Origin: Tridacna crocea
Taxonomy: Eukaryota; Mollusca; Bivalvia; Cardiida; Cardiidae
Direction: 5' to 3'
Length of the DNA stretch: 64,000 bases
NCBI GenBank assembly: GCA_943736015.1
Contig: OX031062.1
Coordinates: 4,541,001-4,605,000 of the forward strand
Positions within the stretch are counted from its first letter, which is position 1; each line of letters begins with the position of its first letter. Positions 29,996-41,158 of the stretch are shown in pieces. The position numbers were made by a program, and so were the translations under genes. Under the pieces are notes generated by a model. It ran no database searches, was not told the origin of the DNA, and saw only the letters and a program-made list of their open reading frames with translations.

Positions 29996-30258
29996 GTTAT
30001 TTATTGGAGTTAAACATCATTTTTAATAGCTTACATGTAGGTCATATCACAGTAGCCAGTGCACCAACACATGTTTTTCCTGGCTTTCTGGCACCAGATC
30101 TGACACAATTTTCTTTCCAAGCCACTAACTGCTATCTCACATGCACCAGAGGTGAGAGGCCAAAAACCTCAAGAAAGAATATTTGTCACAACTGGGTATC
30201 AAACCTCTAACCATCAAGTCACAAGTCAGATACACTAATCACTGAGCTACCCAGCCAG
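29996..30258 (-). mobile_element. SINE-like repeat (TTTAACGCC family)
   Basis: TATTGGAGTTAAACATC, CCAAGCCACTAACTGCTAT, ACATGCACCAGAGGTGAGAG and a tRNA-like tail (AATCACTGAGCTACCCAGCC). Confidence 0.55.
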
Positions 30259-30558
30259 GCAGATCCATCCACACCACACAAATTATTCATAAATACTAGA
30301 CTAGTTCACACAGTCAGTGAGCAAAATTTAAGGTAAAACTAGAGCTGTCACTGAATGTGAGTATACACCCCATCAGCTCCATGTCACATAAACAGGTCTT
30401 TGTCACAGAATGCAGAATGGTTTAGTCCAAAAGTAAGAGTTGAAAAAAGTTCAAGGGGAGATAATTCCATAACATATCGCAGCAGGGTCATGAAAATTGC
30501 ACATGCACAACCTCGTACATATATACGAGCCCTGTGTGTAAATTTGAGTGCAGTACAT

Positions 30559-31693
30559 GAACAAGAGGGTCATGATGGCCCTGTATCTCTCCACTGCCTA
30601 ATAAGTAAAATTTGGTTGTTTTGGGGTTTAACGCCACTTTAACAGCTAAGGTCATATCATGGCGGTCGGTTACGCACATGTGTTACTGGCTTTCTCACAC
30701 CGGTACTATCACAACTTTCTTTCCAAAGCCACCGACTACTTTTCTCACATGCTTCAGCAGAGGTGAGAGGCGAATATCTAATAAGTAAAAACACTATAAG
30801 CCAAACATTACAATATTTGGCCAATTGGTTTCAAACTTGAGGACATACATGTACTAATTGTTTTCAATCTTGACCCCAATGCTATAATTTAGGCCCTCCT
30901 GGTAGAGGCCCACTAGATAAAAATACATGCAAAATTTGGTAGCCCTAGGCCTTATGGCTAGGTACAGGTAGATTTTTAAAAATTTCCCAATATGAGCCCA
31001 TGTGAAACTTGTGACCCCAAGGACAGGGCAAAATGAAATCCCAGGGCTATAACTGGGCACCTTTGGTAGACAACTACTTGATAAAGCTAGATGCAAAAGT
31101 GAGTAGCCCTAGGCCTCATGGCTTAGTATGCAAAGAGTTTTAAAGTTTTCGCTATGTAAGCTCAAAAAGAACTTGTGACCCCCCGAGGCCGGGCCAAATT
31201 TTACCCCTGGGCTATCATTTGGGCACTCTTGGTAGACAATCACTTGATAAAGATACATGCCAAATTTGGTAACCCTAAGCCCTATGGCTAGGTATCAAAA
31301 GGATTTCTGGGGGCAGGGCCAATTTTGACCCCAGGGCTATCATTTGAAGGAACTTGGTAGAGGTCTACTAGATAAAGCTACATGCCAAATTTGGTAGCTC
31401 TAGGCCTTATGGTTTCAGAGAAGAAGATTTTTAAAAATGTTCAATATTTTTCAGTTTTGTTGCCATGGCAACCAGAGTTTTTAAGGAATAAAATTCTTTC
31501 AAGGAATTCCGAAGAAGACCATGGAAGGATAATTTCTGTGAAGTTTTATCAAAGTTGGATGGGTAGTTTCAGAGAAGAAGATGTTTGAAATAAAAGTTAA
31601 CACAGGCATGGACGCACGCACGGTGGGCGGACAGATACAAAACCGACACTGGGCCATGACATAAGCCAGCTGCACTTCGGCCAGTGGAGCTAA
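30559..31693 (+). mobile_element. HINE-like element nested in the ACTAGAGC element
   Basis: 5' AACAAGAGGGTCATGATGGC, ~3.5 diverged core repeats (each with GTAGCCCTAGGCCTTATGGC or similar) at 30790-31610, and a 3' hairpin end CTTCGGCCAGTGGAGC. Confidence 0.7.
30611..30777 (+). mobile_element. SINE-like insertion with 13-bp target duplication
   Basis: Starts TTTGGTTGTTTTGGGGTTTA; flanked by CTAATAAGTAAAA at 30598-30610 and 30778-30790. Third level of nesting. Confidence 0.8.
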
Positions 31694-31887
31694 AAACTGT
31701 TGGAGTACTGCTACGGACAAATTTGTGTCTATGGATAGAGGAACTGACAGACAGACATACAGACAGCCATAGTGATTCCAGTATACCCCCATGCACTACG
31801 TTGTGTGTGTGTGTGGGGGGGGGGAGGGTATAAAAAAATAACCAAACAAGAAAATCTGTGACTTTCCAAAGTCCAAAGCAGAAAAAA

Positions 31888-33252
31888 CTAGAGCTATCAC
31901 TCAACGTGATCATACTCCCCACCAGCTCCTTGCCACCAAACAGGTCTTTGTCACAGAATGCAGAATGGTTGAGTACAAAAGTAAGAGTTGAACATGAGCG
32001 GCAAATTGTAGCAAGATACGCCCGTCTTACCCCTAGTTGTTAAGCTGGGGCATGCACCGGACCAAATTGAAGTATGAAAAATGACAAAGGGCAATAACTC
32101 AAAAATCAAGTGAGCAAGAGTTATGATTCCTGTGCACTGCACTCCCCCTTGATGAGATCTATCCATCCATGAAATTTCATAACCCTAGCTAGTATAGATT
32201 TGGAGATACGCTCCAGACAAAATTCAAGTATGAAAAAAAAACAAAGGGCAATAACTCAAAAATTAAGGGAGCAGGAGTTATGATTCCTATGCACTGCACT
32301 CCCCCTTGATGAGATCTATCCACCCATGAAATTTCATAACTCTAGCTAGTATGGTTTTGGAGATATTCACCGGACCCAATTCAAGTATTAAAAACGACAA
32401 AGGGCAATAACTTAAAAATTAAGGAAGCAGGAGTTATGATTCCTATGCACTGCACTCCCCCTTGATGAGATCTATCCACCCATGAAATTTCATAACCCTA
32501 GCTAGTATAGTTTTGGAGATATTCACCGGACCCAATTCAAGTATTAAAAACGACAAAGGGCAATAACTCAAAAATTAAGCGAGCAGGAGTTATGATTTTT
32601 ATGCACTGCACTCCCGCTTGGTGAGATCTATTCACCCATGAAATTTCATAACCCTAGCTAGTATAGTTTTGGAGATACGCTCCGAACAAAATTCAAGTAT
32701 AAAAAAAAAAACAAAGGGCAATAACTCAAAAATTAAGCTAGCAAGAGTTATGATTCCTGTGCACTGCACTCCCCCTCAATGAGATCTATCCACCCATGAA
32801 ATTTCATAACCCTAGCTAATATAGTTTTGGATATATGCTCCGGACAAAATTCAAGTATGAAAAAGAAATTTGTCCAGAATCATCAAAGGGCCATAACTCC
32901 ATGAAACCTAAATAAACCATAACCAAAATAGGATATGCACATCTCTGCTTTACACTGAGTCTATTTGTGTAGTTTGAACCAAATCTGTCCAATAGCTGAT
33001 GAGAAAAAGAGCGGACAAGAAATTTCATGAAAGGGCCATAACTCAGTGAAAAATCAATGAACCATAACCAACATTTCATATGCACATCTCTGCTTGATAC
33101 TGAGTTTACCTGTGAAGTTTGAATAAAATTCGTCCAGTAGTTTATGAGAAATAGAGCGGACAAAAAGCTACAGACCGACCGACCGACCGACGGACCGACC
33201 GACAAGCTGACTCCTATATACCCCCCAAACAGAGTTTTGGGGGGTATAAAAA
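31888..33252 (+). mobile_element. Chimeric HINE-like element with two core-repeat types
   Basis: ACTAGAGC-family 5' part (31888-31991), then GAGCGGCAAATTGTAGCAAG, five ~155-bp core units (32050-32870; same family as 16077-16989), two units of a different ~145-bp core (32870-33165), a (GACC)n tract at 33173-33204, and a 3' hairpin around CCCCCCAAAC/GTTTTGGGGGG. Confidence 0.75.
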
Positions 33253-33263
33253 TCAAAATTAGT

Positions 33264-33496
33264 TTAACCCTTTACCACACAAACCTAATTTTCTCCGACC
33301 CTGGGAAAGAAACCTTTTGAAAACATTGTGGTAAGGAAGAAAATGCTGGTGACCAGCATTTTCTCCTTTCCCTACAGTGTTTTCTACCCATCCCAAAACA
33401 AACTGAAATATTCCACTTACATTTATATTGTTGTCTGCAAAATTAAATGCTTTCAATTTTGACAAGTCAAAAATTTCATTGTGTGGTAGAGGGATA
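33264..33496 (+). mobile_element. TTAA-hairpin MITE, type A
   Basis: Left TTAA; palindrome centre GGTGACC with some arm decay; right TTAA mutated to ATAA. Confidence 0.85.
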
Positions 33497-33681
33497 AAAG
33501 GTAAGGATTTGTCTCCTACAGGGTAGAAAACATACTTTGTATATAGTATAGATCAAAAGCACAATGCACGGAACATGAAACCTGGTTTTGTACCTGTATC
33601 GGACGCTTTTGACCAAGCCTATAAGATTAAAAATCTTTCTGGGATTGTATTCAACATCTATTCTCAACCATTCTGTGCTTA

Positions 33682-33810
33682 GTCTTATTTTCAAATATTT
33701 CTAAAAATTTGAAAGTAACAGAAAATTCTGATTGGCCAAACCAATTGGTTTAGCCAATCAGAAGTTTTGTTACTTTGGTTTAGCCAATCAGAGGTTGTGT
33801 TGTGATTAAA
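33682..33810. repeat. Foldback-MITE fragment (CCAAT hairpin)
   Basis: TTCTGATTGGCCAAACCAAT and TTGGTTTAGCCAATCAGAAG form a hairpin like that at 5476-5620; the right arm is partly duplicated. Confidence 0.7.
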
Positions 33811-34062
33811 GACCCTGGAGTTTCTGTTTTCAGCCAATCAAATGGCTTGAGTGTACATATCAAGGAGCAAAAAGAATCAATGGTAATCGTTCATCAGAAA
33901 CAAAGTTTTACTCATGTGTTACACACAAAAAAAGAACATTGAAGCTGCATAAATATGCAGAAATGTTTGTGAAATGCAGTTGCTACTTTTCCTACGATAC
34001 TTTTAAAAGCTGCACCTAGAAATGAACACTAGACAATGCCTAATGAGTAAGCAAGCAATTCT

Positions 34063-34268
34063 TAGCCCTTTACCACACAATTGTGTTATAGCAGGCCCTA
34101 GAAAACATTTGGGGGGGAAAAGAGAATATGCCCGTAACCAGTATGTTCTTTTTCTATAATGTTTTCTTCCATTTCAAGAGCCAAGTCCTTCATTTAAATT
34201 ATCCTTCATTTGTTGTCTGCAAATGCTTCAATTAGGACAAGTGAAAAATGTTGTTTTGTGAAGAAAAG
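34063..34268 (+). mobile_element. Decayed TTAA-hairpin MITE
   Basis: CCCTTTACCACACAATTGTG left end, weak palindrome (GCCCGTAACCAGTATG), TTGTTGTCTGCAAATGCTTC right half. Confidence 0.65.
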
Positions 34269-34409
34269 TTGTTTGTGATGAAAGAGCCAATCAATATCAA
34301 AAGGGAAAGGAATACATTTTAGATAATTTCAATAGCCCGAAAGTCTGACCTTGCCAAAAATATCACAAAGGTCAAACAATGACCTTTACCACCCAATCTC
34401 AAGTTACAG

Positions 34410-34614
34410 GTAACCCTTTACCAAACAACAAAATTTGAGAAGGGTCCAATTTTAGAGCATTTGTAGAAGAAAAAAAAAAATGTGAATAAAAAACTGAAAT
34501 ATGTTATAGGAAGGAGAGAAAACCTTGTGGAAAAAGGAGAAAATGCTGGTTACCAGCATTTTCTCCTTTTCCCACAATGTTTTCAAAAGTCAGGATTGTT
34601 TGTTAAAGGGTTAA
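34410..34614 (-). mobile_element. TTAA-hairpin MITE, type A, right half shortened
   Basis: GTAA left, intact palindrome, TTAA right. Confidence 0.85.
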
Positions 34615-34750
34615 AGACCTTGAGAAATACAGCTTCTGAGAACATTTTTGGAAATGGAGAAAAAGCTGGTTATCAGCATTTATGGACAAATTCCATAATT
34701 TGTGCTTCATTTGTCATCTGGAAATGCTTTTAATTTGGACAAGTGTAATA
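34611..34750 (+). mobile_element. Decayed TTAA-hairpin MITE
   Basis: ACCTTGAGAAATACAGCTTC, a shortened palindrome, and TTTGTCATCTGGAAATGC. Confidence 0.55.
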
Positions 34751-35310
34751 TACATGTAGTAACGGTGGCAATTTTAATCATGTGACCAGATTTATAAAAA
34801 CTTATTTATATTTCATAGGTATTAACCTATGAGCATGTATGCTGACCAACCACCCATCCAAGTGATTAACAGAATGGTTCAAGTATGGCCTGCCTCAAAA
34901 AACTAATTTGTTCAATGGGGATACGATAATGAATACATAAATACTTAATATAAAAACAAACAGTACATATATTTGGAATATGATTTCAGAAACATGATAC
35001 AAGAAATGTGATATTTAAAACAATGAAAAAACAACAATAGGGCATGAATAGTTGAGCTGTTCCTGTAATATAAGTGAATACTGTTAATTGGTGTACAACT
35101 AAAAGAATAAGTTTGAACTACAACAGCAAATAAATACACTGTATTCAAAATGTACAAACCAAGAGCTCTGGAAAAGAGGGGGGGGGGGGGCTTTTTTAAA
35201 AACATTGTAGGATTGGGAGAAAATGCTGGTTACCAATTTTTGCCAAGGACTTTAGAACATATATGAACGGATGGATGGGTGGATGGATGAATGGCAGGGA
35301 ATAATAATGG
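34751..35310. other. AT-rich spacer
   Basis: No gene recognised. Contains a G run at 35179-35190, a MITE arm scrap (35195-35240) and a GGATGGATGGGTGGATGGAT tract at 35270-35290. Confidence 0.5.
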
Positions 35311-35311
35311 T

Positions 35312-35491
35312 ATTCAACCTTTACAAAACAATCCGAAGTTTTAACCACGCTTCACAAGAAAGCTTTCTCCTTTACGTACAAAGTTTTCAATCCTTTAAAA
35401 GACATATTCTGTTGCTTTACATATGATGTGACATCTGCAAATGCTTTCAATTTGGACAAGTGTAAAATTTTGTCATTGGGCACAGTGTTAA
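35312..35491 (+). mobile_element. TTAA-hairpin MITE with left arm deleted
   Basis: Left terminus ACCTTTACAAAACAATCCG runs into CTTTCTCCTTTACGTACA; only the outer right arm remains. Confidence 0.7.
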
Positions 35492-35578
35492 CCTTCAAAA
35501 TAAAATTCATGCAAACACAAAGTATAACAGTCATGCATTATACAATAACGTAAACCTCAGGACTACAAATATGGATAA

Positions 35579-35790
35579 TTCAGCCCATTACCAAACAATC
35601 CGGTGATCCTATAAACCTGTAGAAGAAGGCTTTTCAAAACATTGTGGGAAAAGGAGAAAATGCTGGTAACCAGCATTTTCCCCTTTTCCCACAATGTTTT
35701 CTATACTTTCAGAGCAAAATCTCATCACATGAACCATGTTTAATTTGTCATCTGCAAACACTCACTAAAAATTTATTGTGTGGTAATGAC
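35579..35790 (+). mobile_element. TTAA-hairpin MITE, type A, decayed ends
   Basis: CCCATTACCAAACAATCCGG left; palindrome nearly perfect; right end ATTGTGTGGTAATGACC. Confidence 0.82.
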
Positions 35791-35862
35791 CAAACAAGAC
35801 TAGAGTTAAACCATATGCAGAATGTATAAATTACTGAATATTCATAATCTTTATATGTATAA

Positions 35863-36954
35863 TACCGTACAAGCACTTTTTTCTGCGGTGACTTTATTTC
35901 TGCTTTATCTGCGGGACCATGCTGGAGCGCAGATTTAAAAGACGCAAAAATTTAGTCCAAATAAAAAGAAGGATTCTATCGTCGTCATCGTTCTTTTACT
36001 TGTTGTCGTTGTTTTGTGGGGACATGTGTACATTACACGTGTATTATCAAACTCGGCATATTATTATCGTCTTTTTACTGTTTCCTACACTCTATATTTA
36101 ATGGCTTTCACTACCTGTACTGTATTAAAACAATATAATTATCGCAATAAATTTTCTGCCTTCCCACAATGTTTTCAAAATACTAGAACTCTCCTGCATA
36201 CATTTTAAAACGAGTCTTAATGTTAACTGTACAGTTAATTTACAGTTTGGTAGGTGCGATCTATTATTCGTGCTTTACGGTATATGCATGCTGTTATGAC
36301 ATCGCCTATGGGTAGAAAACAAAGGTTATACTATTGTTAATTTCACACATCGAACCATTTATACCCTTTCCCCCAATATTATTTTGAGACAGTTAAAGCT
36401 AAGCTGAAATCTTCCTTTGATAATTGATATTCGGAACAGATTGTGGCCCAGATTAAGGAAAACGGGTCCGATGAGGTACCAATTGACCCAGTTCACTTAT
36501 CTTTAACTATTTTGAAAGAGCTTGTCTCAAATTGGCGGGTCAAAATGCACCAAGAAGTGTCGAATTAAAATGGGTTAAACACTAATGGATTCAAATCAGC
36601 ACAGATCTTGGAAGCACTGGAAGAACATGTTCTCTGGATCTGATACAGAAATATATATGGCATTGCAATGAATGAAATAGTTATTAATTTACATTAAAAA
36701 TGTGTGTGTGTTTTAAATACATGAATATCATCCTTTTCATTGAAGACGATAACAACCGAAATACATTTTATGGAGTATACCTGTCCAAAATGGACGCTGG
36801 TACCGGTACTTCATCAAAATAAAGCGCAATAATTTAATCCTTTTTTTTTGTTAGGTTCATTACCACAGAAAAAAGGTACGCAGAATTTTAAACCCCCTGT
36901 TTTTTTGAAAATCCGTAGAATTTGGACCCCGCAGAAAAAAGTACTTATACGGTA
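35863..36954. mobile_element. Tc1/pogo-like DNA transposon remnant
   Basis: 26-bp terminal inverted repeats TACCGTACAAGCACTTTTTT... (35863-35888) and complement (36929-36954), differing at about two positions. Each starts with TA, fitting a TA target. The 1.1-kb body contains a short coding-like remnant at 36438-36567. Confidence 0.65.
36438..36567 (+). pseudogene. Transposase C-terminal remnant (pogo/Tigger-like)
   Basis: A frame reading IVAQIKENGSDEVPIDPVHL and SLTILKELVSNWRVKMHQEV ends at TAA. The IDPxxLSLxxLKxLxxxW pattern resembles the end of pogo/Tigger DDE transposases. No upstream frame is intact. Assignment is tentative and rests partly on the surrounding TA-bounded inverted repeats. 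Confidence 0.45.
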
Positions 36955-37167
36955 ATTAATTAGAAAATTAATACAAAAATTCAGTGCACATAAATGTAAA
37001 GATTTTCTATTCACAAAAAAAAAATGAATATACAAATTTTACATAATTATGCACAATGATATAAGGATTTCATAGGCTTGACCAGTTACCAAACAAAAAG
37101 ATCATAGAGTTCATTGAAAGTACTATGCAGTTGCTGCCGAAAAATTACAAGTGGCACAAAAGATGAC

Positions 37168-37390
37168 TCAACTCCTTACCACACAAGAAAATTTTAGACA
37201 TACTAAAAGTATTTGCAGACAACAAAATAAAGGTGACTGAAACATTAAAATTTGGTTTGGGAAGGGTAGAAAACACTGTGGGAAAAGGAGAAAATGCTGG
37301 TTGCCAGCATTTTCTCCTTTTCCCACAGTGTTTTCTAAAGGCTTCTTTCTCAGGGTTTTCAAAAGTAAGGGTTGTGTGGTAATTGGTTAT
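37168..37390 (-). mobile_element. TTAA-hairpin MITE, paired CACTGTG/CACAGTG arms
   Basis: TCAA left, TTAT right. Both outer arms carry the C/G version, keeping the stem; centre GGTTGCC. Confidence 0.88.
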
Positions 37391-37615
37391 CCCTTTACCA
37401 AACAATCCCTGGTTTTTATGACCCCGAGTTAGAAGCCTTTAGAAAACATTGTGGTATAGGATGAAAATGCTAGTTACCAGCATTTTCTCCTTTTCCAACA
37501 TTGCTTTCTACTCTGCTAGAAACAATTTCATTTTTTTGAGGTAAGTCTCTTTAGTCGTATACAAATGCTTCCAATTTGGACAAGTCTAAAGTTTTATCGT
37601 TTGGCAACGGGTTAA
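37387..37615 (+). mobile_element. TTAA-hairpin MITE, type A, diverged
   Basis: TTAT left shared, TTAA right; left arm partly decayed. Confidence 0.85.
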
Positions 37616-37644
37616 GGTCCTGCATGGCTCACTGGTAAAGAGTA

Positions 37645-37775
37645 GGATTAACTGAAATGGAAGAAAACATTGTGGGAAAAGGAGGAAATGCTGTTTTACA
37701 GAATTCTCTCTATTTCCCACAATATTTTCAATTAATTATTCTCAGAGGATTGTCTAAACATAGGACTGTTTTGTA
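37645..37775 (-). mobile_element. TTAA-hairpin MITE, left-truncated
   Basis: GGAAGAAAACATTGTGGGAA, broken right arm, and a decayed right terminus. Confidence 0.6.
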
Positions 37776-37852
37776 AATATTAGATATGCACCTAACTCGG
37801 CAAAAAAGCATAGCAAAGCTACTGATGCCCAAAACTGTGCTGTTTGGTAGAG

Positions 37853-38081
37853 TTAACTCTTTACCAAACAACAAATATTTAGACTTGTCCAAACTGAAAG
37901 CACTTGCAAACGATGAAATAAATTTGGCTCAGAAATTGAAATTTGTTTTGGGAAGGGTAGAAAACATTGTGGGAAAAAGAGAAAATGCCGGTTACCATCA
38001 TTTTCTCCTTTTCCTACAATGTCTTCAAAAGGTTTCTTTCTCAGGGTCATTAAAAGTCAGGATTGTGTGGCAAAGAGTTAA
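37853..38081 (-). mobile_element. TTAA-hairpin MITE, type A
   Basis: Both TTAA ends; palindrome with three unpaired sites. Confidence 0.9.
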
Positions 38082-38291
38082 CCCATTACCACACAACTGC
38101 AAGTTTTAACAAACCGGAGAAAGACACCTGCAGAAAACTTGTGGGAAAAGGAAGAAAAATGCTGTTAACCAGTGTTTTTTTCCTTTTCCCACCATGATTT
38201 CTAATCCAGTCATTTTAGCTATACATTTTGGACTAGTATAAAAATTGTCTTCTGGTAACCAGTTAAATATTGTTGTTTGGTAACGAGTTAA
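38078..38291 (+). mobile_element. TTAA-hairpin MITE, diverged
   Basis: Both TTAAs shared with neighbours; centre GCTGTTAACCAG; right half shortened. Confidence 0.82.
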
Positions 38292-38521
38292 CCCTTTTCC
38301 ACACAATCCCAAGTTTAACGACCATAAAGAAAAAAGACTTCGAAAACATTGTGGGAAAAGAAGAAAATGCTGGTAACCAGCATTTTCTTCTTTTCCCACA
38401 ATGTTTTCTATTATTCCCAAAACAAATTTAGATTAGATTCTTAAATCAAATTTATTTTGCCATCTGCAAATGCTTTCAAAATGGACTGGTCTTAACATTT
38501 TGTTGTTTGGTGAAGAGTTAA
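38288..38521 (+). mobile_element. TTAA-hairpin MITE, paired GAAGAAAA/TTTTCTTC arms
   Basis: Both TTAA ends; stem perfectly paired with the AAGAAG/CTTCTT change. Third of three consecutive copies joined through shared TTAAs. Confidence 0.92.
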
Positions 38522-38571
38522 GATGCTCATAAGATATGTCATGTAATGGCAATTATTTACATAATTAAATG

Positions 38572-38800
38572 AAACAAGAGCACCACAAGTGGGTGCCGAC
38601 CTCGGCTGCGAGTGCTTGCTTTTCCGGGACATAACTGTGTCAAAAATACCTTGATAAATATCTCCTCCTGATATATGGGTTCCCCATTTAAAAGTCAATA
38701 ACTTTTACAAATTTGAAGTAAATATCTTTAGTAATAAAAGAGATAAAACAATAATATCAAAGATTTTGGATGACATAGATGACACCAATGCGTGGGCTAT
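38572..38800 (+). mobile_element. HINE-like 5' end and core fragment
   Basis: ACAAGAGCACCACAAGTGGG 5' end, then a core-repeat piece similar to 46545-46810 (GGGTTCCCC, GTAAATATCTTTAGTAATAA). Confidence 0.55.
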
Positions 38801-39046
38801 GACAATATCTCGATGTTTTCTTCGAAAACAGCTGAGCTATAAAAACAAAAATACCTGGAATTTTCAGAATTCAATTTGATTTAAACTATAGACATATATT
38901 TTGATAACACTATAGAAATGCAAAGACTTACATGTTCAAAAAATGCAAAAACTGATATGATCAAAATTATGGAAACGTAAACCGGAAATCAATGATAAAC
39001 ATTTAACCTTAGCATAGATTAAACATATTTATTTTACATCAATTGA

Positions 39047-39238
39047 GAAACAAGCTCGTACAACTTATACTAATCTTTCTTGATTCTGCTTCCTGGGAAA
39101 TGCACCAGTACTCATGCCGAATGTGTAGGCCTATGAAAAACCCCAAAGTTGACATCCGCTCCCTGGTATCAAACTCAAGACCTTATGGTTACGAGGCCAA
39201 CACTCTACCCCACAACCACGGACACCATACTATTAATT
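39047..39238 (-). mobile_element. SINE, second copy
   Basis: Complement of the 25806-25990 SINE: TTGATTCTGCTTCCTGGGAA, GTATCAAACTCAAGACCTTA. Confidence 0.65.
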
Positions 39239-39239
39239 A

Positions 39240-39290
39240 TTTAACCTTTTAACCATACAATCCCAAATTTTCAAGACCTGTTGAAGCAAA
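39240..39290 (+). mobile_element. TTAA-hairpin MITE left-end fragment
   Basis: TTAACCTTTTAACCATACAA and AAGACCTGTTG only. Confidence 0.5.
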
Positions 39291-39310
39291 AGCCATATTC
39301 TTCAGTGTTA

Positions 39311-39539
39311 TTAACATATTACCAAACGACAAAATTTTGGATGAGTCCAAATTGAACGCTCTTGCAGACGACAAAATAAATGTGAATCAAAAACTTAAAA
39401 TTGATTTGGATTGGGTAGAAAACATTGTTGGAAAGGGAGAAAATGCTGGTCACCTGCATTTTCTCCTTTTCCCACAATGTTTTCTAAAGGCTTCTTTCTC
39501 AGGGGCGTCAAAAGTAGGGATTGTGTGGTAATGAGTTAA
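39311..39539 (-). mobile_element. TTAA-hairpin MITE, type A
   Basis: Both TTAA ends; centre GGTCACC. Confidence 0.9.
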
Positions 39540-39559
39540 AACTTGGGATTGTGTGGCCA

Positions 39560-39864
39560 AGGATGAATGAAAGGGCGAGTCAATGCAGCAAAAACAGTTA
39601 GAAATTACAGTTCATTTTTTTCTTTCCAATTTTTGTGACAAGACTAAAAAGAGTCATTCTTCAAGCTCTGCAAATTTGATATGAAAACGAGCTATGCTTT
39701 GTAAAAAGAGGGCTTAATGCATAATGCAAAAAGTATTGATCCATGTCCACCTGCACAGACTGCGCAGGCTGAGATGAATCTAAACTTTTTGGTAATTGTA
39801 AATTTTCTTTATGTCATAAAACCGTACTACCTCCTGATCCAGATGCCCATTGGAACAAACTGAT
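39560..39864. other. Repeat remnant region
   Basis: Holds GAGCTATGCTTTGTAAAAAG and CTGCACAGACTGCGCAGGCT, remnants of a dispersed repeat also seen at 19515, 20330, 60170 and 60765. No gene seen. Confidence 0.4.
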
Positions 39865-40096
39865 TTAATCCATTACCATACAATCCCGAATTTTGACGAC
39901 CCTGGAAAAGAAGCCTTTTGAAAACATAGAAGGAAAAGGAGAAAATGCTGGTAACCAGCATTTTCACCTTTTCCAACAATGTTTTCTACCCTTCCAAACA
40001 AAATTAAAATTCATTTTTTAATTCAGATTTATTTTGTCGTCTGCAAATGGTTTCAATTTGGACTGGTCCAACATTTTGTCATTTGGTAAAGAGTTA
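39865..40096 (+). mobile_element. TTAA-hairpin MITE, type A
   Basis: Both TTAA ends; inner palindrome intact, outer left arm mutated (CATAGAAGG). Confidence 0.9.
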
Positions 40097-40322
40097 ACGC
40101 TTTTCTCCATAGATACTCATTTCTATGCACTGCTTGTAGGAGCCTTTGGAAAACAATGTGGCAAAAGGTGAAATTGCTCGTGACGAGCAATTTCACCTTT
40201 TGTCACAATGTTTTCTATGCTATCAAAAGGTGTCTTATACACATAAGAAACGGCTACATCCTTGCTGTTATTTAGGGTCAATTAGAGATACCATAGAAAT
40301 GCCTTATGGGGTAAAGGGTTTA
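40093..40322 (-). mobile_element. TTAA-hairpin MITE, type B
   Basis: Shares TTAA with the previous type A copy; perfect GCTCGTGACGAGC stem; right end TTTA. Confidence 0.9.
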
Positions 40323-40459
40323 TTGATCCATAATCATGTAATGACTCACATGTTACAATGCATCACGAAGGTGCATTCAGCTCCCTTTTGTCAGAGCATG
40401 GATTACACGTAATCTTTGGTTTATCAAGAATGAAACATAGAGGATATTTGTCTTTTATG

Positions 40460-40582
40460 GTGAAAGATCGAAATTTATTTCATCGAGTGAACACCATCGG
40501 TAATATTTTCACCAGTGGCGCAGCCAGGAGTGAAAATATTACTGATGGTGTTCACGAGATGAAATAAATTTCGATCTTTCAC
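40460..40582. repeat. Foldback element, 53-bp arms
   Basis: Left arm 40460-40512 and right arm 40530-40582 are inverted, ~49/53 matching by eye, around a 17-bp spacer. The same arm sequence is expanded into an array at 55843-56150. Confidence 0.85.
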
Positions 40583-40985
40583 CGAAAAAAAAATAAATAT
40601 TCTATTTATTTCATGCTCTTAACCCTTTCTGGGTGGAGCTTTATCAAAATCCAGTACAGTTCTTTTCCGTTATTCCCCATGGCGCACCCCTCCCGCATAG
40701 CAATGCATTACAATATTACATCAAGCACGAGAAATGTAAGGTATATGACGTCATATTTCCCATCTGGTTGCGAGGCACGCGAAATTTACCTAGGCAACAA
40801 GAACAGGAAAATCGGTATTTTCACTGGTGGTACCGGTGTAAGATCGAAAAATATTTTCACTGCTATTTCTCTATATCCTACCGGAAATCATGAAATAAAA
40901 CAAGATACATAAACAAGTAAATACTGAGGTTATTCAGGGACTGATAGTAGTAAAACAGATAAGTACAATTTTACATTTAAAAAAA
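40583..40985. other. Unassigned sequence, probably repeat-derived
   Basis: Follows the foldback; contains GTAAGATCGAAAAATATTTT related to its arms at 40849. Open frames here show no motif. Confidence 0.35.
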
Positions 40986-41016
40986 TTTTTATGCCCTTTC
41001 AACAGTCAGGTTTTTC

Positions 41017-41109
41017 AACCCTTTACTACAAAATCCTGAGTTTTAAAGATCATGAAAAAGGCAATTTTAGAAAACATCATGGGAAAAGGAGAAAATGCTG
41101 GTTACCTAC
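41017..41109 (+). mobile_element. TTAA-hairpin MITE left half
   Basis: TCAACCCTTTACTACAAAAT to GAAAATGCTGGTTACC; then unrelated. Confidence 0.6.
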
Positions 41110-41158
41110 CCTTTCAGTCACAACTACCACTACTTGCACCATATTTACCTTATTGTCT

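Larger units (their letters stand above)
30338..31836 (+). mobile_element. HINE-like element (ACTAGAGC family) split by another HINE
   Basis: 5' AACTAGAGCTGTCACTGAAT to GTACATGA at 30558, resuming at ~31694 with ACTGTTGGAGTACTGC, then (GACA)n, CCATAGTGATTCCAGTATAC and GGGTATAAAA. The break matches the continuous order in 45460-45720. Confidence 0.75.

Noticed and set aside
40613-40912. Overlapping 86- and 99-codon frames after the foldback element
   Set aside because: No recognisable motif or splice context, and the sequence carries scraps of the foldback arm.
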